From Bacteroidaceae bacterium (GTDB lineage Bacteria > Bacteroidota > Bacteroidia > Bacteroidales > Bacteroidaceae), in NCBI GenBank assembly GCA_017559845.1, contig JAFYQQ010000030.1:1-64000 (forward strand): 64,000 nucleotides of DNA. Direction: 5' to 3'. This document shows, in pieces, positions 27,424 to 35,604 of this stretch. Below the pieces are notes generated by a model, which saw nothing but the letters and a program-made list of their open reading frames with translations, ran no database searches and was not told the origin of the DNA. The position numbers and the translations under genes were made by a program. Position 1 is the first letter of the stretch. The number at the start of each line of letters is the position of its first letter.

Positions 27424-27463
27424 CTGCTATATAAGAAAATCCCTTGTATAAAAGGCCGCTATC

Positions 27464-27688
27464 TTATTTTTTTTGTTCTTCGCCCATTAAACCGAAAAAG
27501 CAGCAAACCAAGTAAAGGACCAACAATCCCAAGATTGCACTGATGATTATCCCCTTCCATGTAGGCATATTCTTGCCCAAACCAAAATTTCGGAATGCTA
27601 ACGCCAACAACAACAATAGCGAAAAGGACACTGCGATAACCAGAAGCTCACCTGTTCCCAAATTACCAATAAACAATAGATTACTCAT
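27464..27688 (-). CDS. Small two-helix membrane protein
   Basis: 74 residues, starting MSNLLFIGNLGTGELLVIAV. Two hydrophobic segments (LLVIAVSFSLLLLLALAF and GIIISAILGLLVLYLVCCFFG) flank a short basic loop, and the tail is charged (GEEQKK). The first line faintly resembles the N-terminus of TatA-type proteins (GTxELLVI) but the amphipathic helix is missing, so I assign no function. It sits just upstream of the GH43 gene's stop on the same strand but reads away from array C. Confidence 0.6.
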   Translation of the reverse strand: MSNLLFIGNLGTGELLVIAVSFSLLLLLALAFRNFGLGKNMPTWKGIIISAILGLLVLYLVCCFFGLMGEEQKK

Positions 27689-27730
27689 AACAAACTTATT
27701 TAAAAGATAATTTGTTTTCTTAATCCGGAT

Positions 27731-28675
27731 TTATTTCACCAAACGGCAATGGATGATTTTTTCTTCATCTATACGGATAATGTCGGGTCCGCCGGCTGGA
27801 TTCTTTTCAAATTCCACATAACCGATGTGCGTGTCTCGCGGATGGATTTTGGTATTTGAACTGTGGGCATGGAAGACAATGCGGAGTTTACCCTGCTTGT
27901 CCTTGAAGAAACTGTGGTGCCCCACACCAACAAGGTGCTTGGGATTGCGGAGAATGGGGTTATAATCCACCTTTTTCCACGGACCATTAATGCTGGAACT
28001 GGTGGCCACGCCAATGGCATAGTCCTTACAGGTGTATCCGTTGCCCGAATACGTCATGTAATACGTTCCGTTGTGCTTGATGATGAAAGGGCCTTCGTTT
28101 ACCACAGCGTCCAACTTTTCCCAATCTTGCTCGGGACGGGCAACAAACTTCAGAGTGTTCAGTTTCATTGTGGTATAATCGGATTCCAACTGGCAACTGT
28201 AGATGATATTGCCACGGTCAAAACGGACAAAGAACATATAAGGCATTCCGTCATCGTCTATATAGAGGTGATGGTCAATGTTACCCTCTTTTGGAAAGAG
28301 CGGACCGGAATACAGTTCATTGAAGGGACCTGTGGGAGAGTCGCTCCAGGCAGCACGTATCTTTTCGTTGCCGGAGAAATACATCAGATAACGGCCATTG
28401 ACTTGATAGACCTCGGGCGCCCAGAACCATTTTGGCGATGATGAGTTTTCAATGCGCAATGCCCATCCCTTGCGTGTCCAGTTTTCAAGGTCAGTACTGG
28501 TAAACACCTCAATACCATGATCGCTGGACGTGCCATAGGCATAATAGACTCCGTTCTCAAGGAGGATATAAGGGTCGGCCAATGCCATTGGGTTACTGAT
28601 TTTGGTGCCGTTGGTTTGTGCCCCTGCCAAAAGGACCTGGCAAACAAGGACAAGACTGCAAAGTATGTTCTTCAT
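27731..28675 (-). CDS. Glycoside hydrolase family 43, secreted
   Basis: Five-bladed beta-propeller enzyme, probably an arabinosidase or xylosidase. The 314-residue product starts at the ATG 28675 with signal peptide MKNILCSLVLVCQVLLAGAQ; upstream in-frame sequence lacks family similarity and crosses the promoter. The catalytic base is Asp34 in ALADPYILL, the pKa modulator the Asp in NIDHHLYIDDDG, and the general acid the Glu in VNEGPFII. It is divergent from the GH5 gene with a shared 180-bp control region. Confidence 0.88.
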   Translation of the reverse strand: MKNILCSLVLVCQVLLAGAQTNGTKISNPMALADPYILLENGVYYAYGTSSDHGIEVFTSTDLENWTRKGWALRIENSSSPKWFWAPEVYQVNGRYLMYFSGNEKIRAAWSDSPTGPFNELYSGPLFPKEGNIDHHLYIDDDGMPYMFFVRFDRGNIIYSCQLESDYTTMKLNTLKFVARPEQDWEKLDAVVNEGPFIIKHNGTYYMTYSGNGYTCKDYAIGVATSSSINGPWKKVDYNPILRNPKHLVGVGHHSFFKDKQGKLRIVFHAHSSNTKIHPRDTHIGYVEFEKNPAGGPDIIRIDEEKIIHCRLVK

Positions 28676-28705
28676 AAAAGCGTTATTTTTGAGATTATCT
28701 GCATG

Positions 28706-28713
28706 CAAAGATA
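28706..28713 (-). promoter_or_regulatory. Candidate -7 box TATCTTTG (minus) for the GH43 gene
   Basis: Exact TAnnTTTG consensus on the minus strand, 30 bp upstream of the ATG at 28675. Confidence 0.5.
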
Positions 28714-28859
28714 CAATAAAGCAACATTCCTCACAACCTCGCTCAGTACAAAAAACACGAAAACAAAGGATTTTTCTTGTGTTTTCTGAAGAAAAATACG
28801 ATATTTGCCGAGGAAACTCTGGGCTGGCTGCCCACCAAACGTAAAATTTCACAGACAAC

Positions 28860-29933
28860 ATGAAACACAGAATCCTAATCGTTTTCGCCCTAATGATTGC
28901 ACTTTGCAACACAGCGGCCCTGGGAGCAATCAAACTGCATCGCGGAGTAAACATCAGCCATTGGCTTTCGCAAAGCGGAGCCCGCGGTACGGAACGGGCA
29001 AACTACTTCACCGAAAAAGACGTGGCATTCATTGCCTCGCAAGGTTTCGACCACCTTCGCATACCCATTGACGAAGAGCAGATGTTCACACCCGACGGAG
29101 AAAAGGAACCGGAGGCGTTCCGCTTGTTGCACAACGCACTGCAATGGTGCAGAAAGTACAAGATGCGTGCAGTCGTTGACCTTCACATCCTGCGTACCCA
29201 CCACTTCAATGCTGCAGAAAAGCCCCTTTTCACCGACAAAAAAGCACAGGAACAATTCTATGAATGCTGGCGCAAACTGAGCGGCGAACTGAAGAGATAT
29301 TCCAACAAATGGGTGGCATACGAACTGATGAACGAACCCGTTGCCGACGAACCCGAAACATGGAATGTCATTGTGAACCGTTGTGCTGAGGTTGTCCGCG
29401 GACTCGAGCCCAAACGTACCATTATTATCGGTTCCAACCGATGGCAAGGATATGAAACGGTGAAAGACCTGCGCATTCCCGAGGGCGACCCCAACATCAT
29501 CATCAGTTTCCATTATTACAACCCTTTCCCCCTGACACACTACAGGGCATCATGGACCGACCAGAAGGACTATAAGGGCGGAATACATTATCCCGGACAG
29601 GTGGTCACCGACGAAGACCTGAAAGCCGTTGACGAACACATTGCCAAGAAGTACAGCTGGATGAAGAACCTGAGATGGGACAAAAACGTCATTGCCGAAC
29701 ACTTTGAACAGGTATTGCAACGCGCCCGTCACTACGGCGTACCCGTCTATTGCGGAGAATACGGCTGTATAAACGAAACACCGGCCGACGACCGCAACCG
29801 TTGGTTCAACGATATGGACGACGTATTTGAAGAAAAAGGCATCGGGCGTGCCGTTTGGGACTACAAAGGCGGATTCGGCATCATCAAGAAGGGAAGACCC
29901 GATGAAACCATGATAAATTGCCTCACCAAATAG
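28860..29933 (+). CDS. Glycoside hydrolase family 5 (endoglucanase/mannanase type), secreted
   Basis: Retaining beta-glycanase acting on cellulose, mannan, xyloglucan or similar; subfamily not determined. The 357-residue product starts with signal MKHRILIVFALMIALCNTAA. GH5 landmarks are GVNISHWLSQ, FDHLRIPID, the acid/base Glu159 in YELMNEP, ISFHYYNPF and the nucleophile Glu300 in VYCGEYGC, with VWDYKGGFGI near the end. It is a single-domain enzyme with no binding module or type IX C-terminal signal. Followed by a strong bidirectional terminator. Confidence 0.9.
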   Translation: MKHRILIVFALMIALCNTAALGAIKLHRGVNISHWLSQSGARGTERANYFTEKDVAFIASQGFDHLRIPIDEEQMFTPDGEKEPEAFRLLHNALQWCRKYKMRAVVDLHILRTHHFNAAEKPLFTDKKAQEQFYECWRKLSGELKRYSNKWVAYELMNEPVADEPETWNVIVNRCAEVVRGLEPKRTIIIGSNRWQGYETVKDLRIPEGDPNIIISFHYYNPFPLTHYRASWTDQKDYKGGIHYPGQVVTDEDLKAVDEHIAKKYSWMKNLRWDKNVIAEHFEQVLQRARHYGVPVYCGEYGCINETPADDRNRWFNDMDDVFEEKGIGRAVWDYKGGFGIIKKGRPDETMINCLTK

Positions 29934-29943
29934 GCAAAAAATT

Positions 29944-29967
29944 AGGGGGAATCATCCCCCTTTTTTT
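29944..29967. terminator. Bidirectional rho-independent terminator between the GH5 and GH20 genes
   Basis: Stem AGGGGGA (29944-29950), loop ATCA, TCCCCCT (29955-29961), then a T-run to 29967. On the minus strand the upstream A-rich stretch supplies the U-run, so it serves both convergent genes. The stop codon of the GH20 gene lies inside its right flank. Confidence 0.85.
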
Positions 29968-31531
29968 ATTCTCTTACCGCTTCTTTCTGTGGGCCCGAAG
30001 GCTCGGGTGTGGAATCGGGATTGAACGGATTGAAGTAATATACCTGCTTTTCGTCCAGATACCGAAGGAAATGGGGCAGGTTCTGCATAAAGCACGAATA
30101 ATCCTTTGCTGTCTCCTGCGTCCAAGCACTTTCGGCAACGGCAGCCAAACGTGGAAAAGCCATATAGTCCAAGCGCTTTTCGTCGGCAATGCGCTCTGTC
30201 CACAACGACATCTGCATTCCCATTATCTGATGCTCATACCCGCGGGCCAAATGGATAATGGGTGCGGGGAAGTCGTAAACCATCTCCAATGGATTATACC
30301 CATTCCATACACGTCCCATCTTGTGCGTGGCATGCTGGTTAAAGTCGGCATACATAGGCCGGCGGGGTGTCATGATTACCTGGTATCCTTTCTCCAGGGC
30401 CTTTACCAACTGGTGCTTGCGGTCGTGCCGCCACCACATAATCACTGCCTTGTCCGGTGATAAGCCGGCATCAATGGCCTCGTCCCAAACGATGACTTTT
30501 TTGCCTTTTCGGGCAACCATATCCGCCACCCTGCGCAGGAAATAATATTCCAGTCCGGTTTCGTTGACCAACTTGTTTTCTGCGATGAATTGCTGGATTT
30601 TTGCATCCGTGTACCAGGCCTGGTTGCCAAAATGCACCTCGTCACCGCCAAGGTGGATATAAGGAGCTGGGAACAGTTGGAACAGTTCGTCAAGAATATT
30701 GCCGATGAATTCGTACGTTTCGTCCTTGCAGGGATGGAATGTAAAGTGCGCCCAACGCCCTTCTCCGCCAATGGAAACCTGGGGATAGGCCCTGCAGGCA
30801 GCTGTTGCATGTCCGGGCATGTCAAACTCCGGCACAACCATAATGTGGCGTTCGGCGGCATAGGCCACCACCTCGCGTATTTCATCCTGAGTATAGAACT
30901 GCGGTGCGGCTTCGGTGTCGTGCCAGTTGCCCTTTGCCCCTTCCGTTGTCAGTCGGGGATAACGCTTGATTTCCACACGCCATCCCGATGCGTCCGTCAG
31001 GTGCCAGTGGAAGACATTCATCCGCAACGAGGCCATGATGTCAAGATATTGCATAATCTTCTTTTTCCCGAAGAAATGGCGGCTTTCGTCAATCATGAAG
31101 CCACGCCATCCGTATCGGGGGCTGTCCTCGATGGTGCAGAAACCAATTTTTCCCTTGCCGAAACGTACCAACTGAAGTAATGCCTCCTTTGCCCGAAAAA
31201 GCCCGTCTTTTGTGGAAGCCTCCATGCGTACCCCACCGGCACCAACCTGCAGACGATACCCCTCGGACGGCAACGGCATGGAAGGCACGTAATGGCATTC
31301 CACCCTTCCCGTTGTCTTACGGCCGGACAACGCCATTTGCGACAGTTCCTTATGCAACACACTTGCCACCGAATCGGCATACGGCACGTTACCCTGCACC
31401 TGCAGCGCCTCGCCAATGACAAACTCGCCCTTATGCGCCACATGCTTTGCGGCTCTTGGCATCAATGGGGTTTGTGCTTGCAGCAGGGTTGCCGCCAGCA
31501 ACAAAACAATGTTTAAAAGACTTCTCTTCAT
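29966..31531 (-). CDS. Beta-N-acetylhexosaminidase, GH20, secreted
   Basis: Cleaves terminal GlcNAc or GalNAc from host glycans or chitooligosaccharides by substrate-assisted catalysis. The 521-residue product starts at the ATG 31531 with signal MKRSLLNIVLLLAATLLQAQ. An N-terminal GH20b domain (about 30-130) precedes the barrel. Landmarks are RGFMIDESRHF, FHWHLTDASGWR, VPEFDMPGHA and the catalytic pair Asp297-Glu298 in IHLGGDEVHF. It could feed GlcNAc to nagA/glmM elsewhere in the window (inference). Confidence 0.94.
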   Translation of the reverse strand: MKRSLLNIVLLLAATLLQAQTPLMPRAAKHVAHKGEFVIGEALQVQGNVPYADSVASVLHKELSQMALSGRKTTGRVECHYVPSMPLPSEGYRLQVGAGGVRMEASTKDGLFRAKEALLQLVRFGKGKIGFCTIEDSPRYGWRGFMIDESRHFFGKKKIMQYLDIMASLRMNVFHWHLTDASGWRVEIKRYPRLTTEGAKGNWHDTEAAPQFYTQDEIREVVAYAAERHIMVVPEFDMPGHATAACRAYPQVSIGGEGRWAHFTFHPCKDETYEFIGNILDELFQLFPAPYIHLGGDEVHFGNQAWYTDAKIQQFIAENKLVNETGLEYYFLRRVADMVARKGKKVIVWDEAIDAGLSPDKAVIMWWRHDRKHQLVKALEKGYQVIMTPRRPMYADFNQHATHKMGRVWNGYNPLEMVYDFPAPIIHLARGYEHQIMGMQMSLWTERIADEKRLDYMAFPRLAAVAESAWTQETAKDYSCFMQNLPHFLRYLDEKQVYYFNPFNPDSTPEPSGPQKEAVRE

Positions 31532-31555
31532 CTGGTTTTTCCATTTTGTCCAGGG

Positions 31556-31563
31556 CAAAGATA
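31556..31563 (-). promoter_or_regulatory. Candidate -7 box TATCTTTG (minus) for the GH20 gene
   Basis: Exact consensus on the minus strand, 24 bp upstream of the ATG at 31531. Confidence 0.5.
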
Positions 31564-31732
31564 ACAATAATTTTCATATAAAGGGCCAACAGACGCATGA
31601 CACACGTCAAAACCCCATGCTTTTACGCCTTTGACCGCGCATTTCCCCCTTATCCTATACCATTTTGCAAACAAAAGCACAAACGTGGCGTTTTCTTTTA
31701 AGAAAAGGAGCTTATTTTTAAGTTTTTTTCAC

Positions 31733-31754
31733 TAACTTTGTTGCGTAATTACGC
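31733..31754 (+). promoter_or_regulatory. Candidate promoter with an adjoining perfect palindrome (operator?) for the GH78 gene
   Basis: The -7 box TAACTTTG is at 31733-31740. It is followed 2 bp later by the perfect 12-bp palindrome GCGTAATTACGC (31743-31754), which would cover the expected transcription start. The ATG of the GH78 gene is at 31773. A second inverted repeat, TTTTCTT-TT-AAGAAAA, lies upstream at about 31691-31706. The operator role is inference. Confidence 0.5.
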
Positions 31755-31772
31755 CCAAAACACGTGTCTTGC

Positions 31773-34175
31773 ATGAAAACAAAGCATTGGATATGGACCT
31801 TTTGCCTGTTTGCCCTGGCATTGACCGCAAACAGCCAAATACGCCTCAGAGGCTATCAGCACAACCTGATTGCCCCCGAGTTGCTGAAAGGTACCTGGAG
31901 TGCCCAGTGGATTGGCGTGCCCGACTGCAATCTGCGAGAATTCGGCGTTTACCATTTCCGCAAGACCATTGAACTGGAATCCGTTCCCCAACAATATATC
32001 GTACACGTTTCGGCCGACAACCGCTACAAGTTGTTTGTCAACGACTCTTTGGTTTCGCTCGGCCCCTGCCGTGGCGATGTAAGCAACTGGAACTTCGAGA
32101 CCGTCAACCTCAGCCCTTATCTGAAGGCCGGCAAGAACACGTTGGCCGCCGTGGTATGGTTCCTTGCAGAGCACGCCCCCGTTGCGCAGACCACATTCGG
32201 CAATGCGGGTTTCCTTATGCAGGGTAATTCCAAGGCTGAAGCGGCCGTCAACACGGACAAGACATGGAAGTGCATGCAGAACACGGCATACGGCAGATGC
32301 ACCACCGGACGAGTGCGCGGCTATTATGCCGCCGGCGCCACAGAACTGCTCCAGACCGACAAATATCCGCACGGATGGACAAAGGCCGACTATGACGACA
32401 GCCAGTGGAAACAGGCATTGCCGGCCGGAAATGCGGCGGCAAAGGGCACATGCAATTATTCCGAGCGCCTGATGGTTCCCCGTTCTCTCCCTCCCATGAC
32501 AATGGAGCGTGAACGCCTGAAGGAAGTGCGCAAGACCGAAGGCATCAAGAACGCCGGAAACTTCCTGAAGAAACCGGTAAGCCTGCAGATTCCCGCCAAC
32601 ACCAAGGCCACCCTGCTGCTTGACCAAGGTTACGAAACCACCGGATATCCGCACCTTACATGGAATGGCGGAAAGGGTTCCAAGCTGACCCTCACCTATG
32701 CCGAAACACTTTTCACCCGCAACGAGAAGGGACACGAAGCACCCTTGGGCGACCGCAACCAGGTGGACGGCCGCGTCATCTTCGGATACGAGGACTGCAT
32801 CATTGCCGACGGCAGTGAATTTACCTTCACCCCGCTGTGGTGGCGTACATGGCGCTATATCCAGCTTACGGTGGAGACAAAGGAGGAACCCCTCACCCTG
32901 AAAGACATGTACGGTTCGTTCAGCGCATATCCCTTTACACGACTGAGCAAATTCAGCGCCAAGGGCGACGACGACCTGGACAAGATGCTGGAAGTGGGAT
33001 GGCGCACCGCCCGGTTGTGTGCCAACGAGACGTATATGGACTGTCCTTATTACGAACAGCTGCAATACTTTGGCGATACGCGCATCCAGACCATGATTAC
33101 CATGTACAACACCAACGACATGCCCATGGTGCGCCAGGCACTGGAAATGGGCCGTATGTCCATGGTGGCCGACGGAATTACCTATAGCCGCTATCCCCAC
33201 CACATCCCCCAGATGATCAGCAGCTACAGTCTTTCATGGGCAGGAATGGTTTATGACTACTGGATGTACCGGGGCGATGAGGAATACGTACGCACCCTTC
33301 TGCCCCAGATTCGCAGCGTGATGAACTGGTACGAGCAGTACCTGCGCCAGGACGGTTCGCTCGACTATATCCCCTATTGGTTCTTCTGCGACTGGGCCAG
33401 CAATTTCCCCGCAGGCGAACCCATCCGCGAGGAGAACGGCAACAGCGCCTATCAGGACCTTGTCTACCTGATGGCCCTGGACGAGGCGGCCATGCTGGAG
33501 AACGCGCTCGGCATCCCCGCACTGGCCACGCACTACAAGGAACTGGCCGGACGTATCCGTTCCGGCTTCAGGAAGAAGTACTGGAATGCAGGCCGACAGA
33601 TGTTTGCCGACACATACGACCACCGCAACTTCTCGCAGCACGTGAACATCATGGCCATACTGACCGGCATCACAACCGGCACGGAAGCCACTGCACTGTG
33701 CGAACGGATCCTGGCTGAAAAGGACATCACCCAAACCACCATCTACTTCAAGTACTACCTGTTCCTGGCCATGAAGCGTTGCGGACTGGCCGACAGATAC
33801 CTTGACGAACTGGGCATCTGGCGCAAGCAGCTGAAGGAAAACATGAGCACATGGGCCGAAATGCCCGAACCCACACGCAGCGACTGCCATGCATGGGGCG
33901 CGGCTCCCAACATCGAGCTGTATCGTATCGTATTGGGCATAGACACGGATGCACCCGGATTCCGGAAGGTACGCATCGCACCCGCACTTGGCCGATTGGA
34001 AAAGGCATCGGGCACCATCCCCCATCCCGCCGGATTCATCACCGCCGAATACAAGGCAGGAAAGGACGGCAAACTGAAGGCAAAGATTGAACTGCCGAAG
34101 GGCGTGGACGGAACGTTCGTATGGAAAGGCAAGGAATACCCCCTGACCGAAGGGACAAACCTTCCACTGGAGTAA
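31773..34175 (+). CDS. GH78-type alpha-L-rhamnosidase, secreted
   Basis: Inverting enzyme releasing alpha-L-rhamnose from pectic rhamnogalacturonan or other glycosides. The 800-residue product starts at ATG 31773 (MKTKHWIWTFCLFALALTAN); the GTG three codons earlier is less likely. N-terminal beta-sandwich domains (WSAQWIG, FRKTIEL, YKLFVNDSLV) precede the (alpha/alpha)6 barrel. DCPYYEQLQYFGDTRIQ holds the family acids Asp423 and Glu428, and a C-terminal beta domain closes the protein. It leads a probable operon with the oxidoreductase and DUF1080 genes, though the 82-bp gap leaves room for another promoter. Confidence 0.88.
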   Translation: MKTKHWIWTFCLFALALTANSQIRLRGYQHNLIAPELLKGTWSAQWIGVPDCNLREFGVYHFRKTIELESVPQQYIVHVSADNRYKLFVNDSLVSLGPCRGDVSNWNFETVNLSPYLKAGKNTLAAVVWFLAEHAPVAQTTFGNAGFLMQGNSKAEAAVNTDKTWKCMQNTAYGRCTTGRVRGYYAAGATELLQTDKYPHGWTKADYDDSQWKQALPAGNAAAKGTCNYSERLMVPRSLPPMTMERERLKEVRKTEGIKNAGNFLKKPVSLQIPANTKATLLLDQGYETTGYPHLTWNGGKGSKLTLTYAETLFTRNEKGHEAPLGDRNQVDGRVIFGYEDCIIADGSEFTFTPLWWRTWRYIQLTVETKEEPLTLKDMYGSFSAYPFTRLSKFSAKGDDDLDKMLEVGWRTARLCANETYMDCPYYEQLQYFGDTRIQTMITMYNTNDMPMVRQALEMGRMSMVADGITYSRYPHHIPQMISSYSLSWAGMVYDYWMYRGDEEYVRTLLPQIRSVMNWYEQYLRQDGSLDYIPYWFFCDWASNFPAGEPIREENGNSAYQDLVYLMALDEAAMLENALGIPALATHYKELAGRIRSGFRKKYWNAGRQMFADTYDHRNFSQHVNIMAILTGITTGTEATALCERILAEKDITQTTIYFKYYLFLAMKRCGLADRYLDELGIWRKQLKENMSTWAEMPEPTRSDCHAWGAAPNIELYRIVLGIDTDAPGFRKVRIAPALGRLEKASGTIPHPAGFITAEYKAGKDGKLKAKIELPKGVDGTFVWKGKEYPLTEGTNLPLE

Positions 34176-34257
34176 TATATTAAATATGTAATAAGACAAC
34201 TGAAGATATTCAACACATAAAAAACAACATTAATCATTTTTTAAAAACACATTTTTT

Positions 34258-35562
34258 ATGGGAATTAACAGAAGAAAATTCTTACAAAGAGGTGCTGCCG
34301 GCGCAGCCCTGTTTACCATTCTTCCCCGAAACGTATTGGGTAGAATGAACGGTAACAAAGAATTCATCGCCCCCAGCGACCAGTTGACACGCGGTCTTAT
34401 CGGTACCGGTGGTATCGGACGCAGTGCTTCACACTTTGTCAGCGACCAAAGCTGCCGTATGGTTGCAATGTGCGATGTTGACCAGAAACACTTGGATTCT
34501 GCCGTTGCGGCAGCCAAGAAGAACTGGAACGAAACAGTAAAGGCCTACCACGACTTCCGTGAACTGATTCACGATCCCAATGTGGATATCGTTCACATTG
34601 CCACTCCTCCCCACTGGCACGGTATCATGTCTGTTGAGGCTGCCAATGCAGGAAAGGACATCTTCTGCGAAAAGCCCATGACCCGTACCATCGGCGAAGG
34701 TAAGCGCGTTGAAGAAGCCGTAAAGCGTAACGGCCGTATCTTCCGTCTGAACACATGGTTCCGCTTCAAGGATACATTCTACGGATTGGGAACCGATGTT
34801 AAGCCCCTGAAGAAGTTGGTTGACAGCGGCAAGCTGGGTTGGCCCCTGAAGGTTCGCATCTCTGGTGCAACCGGCTTTACCTGGAAGTTCTTCTGGGTGG
34901 GTAAGGAAAACCTCGAGGTTCAGCAGGTGCCCAAGCACTTCGACTACGACCTCTGGTTGGGCCCCGCACCCTTCAAGCCCTACAACATTCACCGTACTCA
35001 CCAGACCTTCCGCGGATACTGGGACTACGACGGAGGTGGTCTTGGCGATATGGGTCAGCACTACATCGACCCCGTACAGTACATCCTGGGCAAGGACGAC
35101 ACCTTCCCCGTTAAGGTTGAAGTTGACGCTCCCCAGCAGCACTCTGACGCCATCGGTACTTGGCGCAGCGTAACCTACACCTACGAAGACGGATGCCAGA
35201 TCATCCTTGAAGGTGAAGGATACGAAAGCCCCGGCAAGGTTCCCTACATCGAAGGACCCAAGGGCAAGGTATACAAGGGATTCGAATGCACCATCCCCAA
35301 CGTTCAGGAGATCATCAACGAAATGCCCGATCCCGAACCACGCAACACCGACTTCCTGGATTGTGTACGCAACCGCCGTCAGTTCGCACTGAACGAGACC
35401 AACGGTCACCGCAGCTGTACCATCGTGAACATGGGTGTTTGCGCCCTGCGCCTCAACCGCACCCTGCATTTCGATCCCAAGACCCAGATGTTCATCGGCG
35501 ACGACGAGGCAAACCGTCTCATCTATCAGCCCATGCGTGGAGAATGGCAGAACTACATTTAA
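34258..35562 (+). CDS. Gfo/Idh/MocA oxidoreductase with Tat signal
   Basis: NAD(P)-dependent sugar oxidoreductase, probably periplasmic with cofactor loaded before export. The 434-residue product starts MGINRRKFLQRGAAGAALFT, a classical twin-arginine signal (Arg5-Arg6). The Rossmann motif is LIGTGGIGRS, followed by ATPPHWHGIMSVEAANAGKD and the catalytic-domain EKPM; GLGDMGQHYIDPVQY is the substrate loop. Related exported proteins include glycan C3-dehydrogenases and GH109 enzymes. With the DUF1080 gene 42 bp downstream I favour 3-keto-sugar formation (inference). Codon use is strongly biased to CGT, GGT and AAG, suggesting high expression. Confidence 0.87.
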   Translation: MGINRRKFLQRGAAGAALFTILPRNVLGRMNGNKEFIAPSDQLTRGLIGTGGIGRSASHFVSDQSCRMVAMCDVDQKHLDSAVAAAKKNWNETVKAYHDFRELIHDPNVDIVHIATPPHWHGIMSVEAANAGKDIFCEKPMTRTIGEGKRVEEAVKRNGRIFRLNTWFRFKDTFYGLGTDVKPLKKLVDSGKLGWPLKVRISGATGFTWKFFWVGKENLEVQQVPKHFDYDLWLGPAPFKPYNIHRTHQTFRGYWDYDGGGLGDMGQHYIDPVQYILGKDDTFPVKVEVDAPQQHSDAIGTWRSVTYTYEDGCQIILEGEGYESPGKVPYIEGPKGKVYKGFECTIPNVQEIINEMPDPEPRNTDFLDCVRNRRQFALNETNGHRSCTIVNMGVCALRLNRTLHFDPKTQMFIGDDEANRLIYQPMRGEWQNYI

Positions 35563-35604
35563 TCAGACGAACAGTGCATTTAATTAAATTAAACACAGTA
35601 AACC

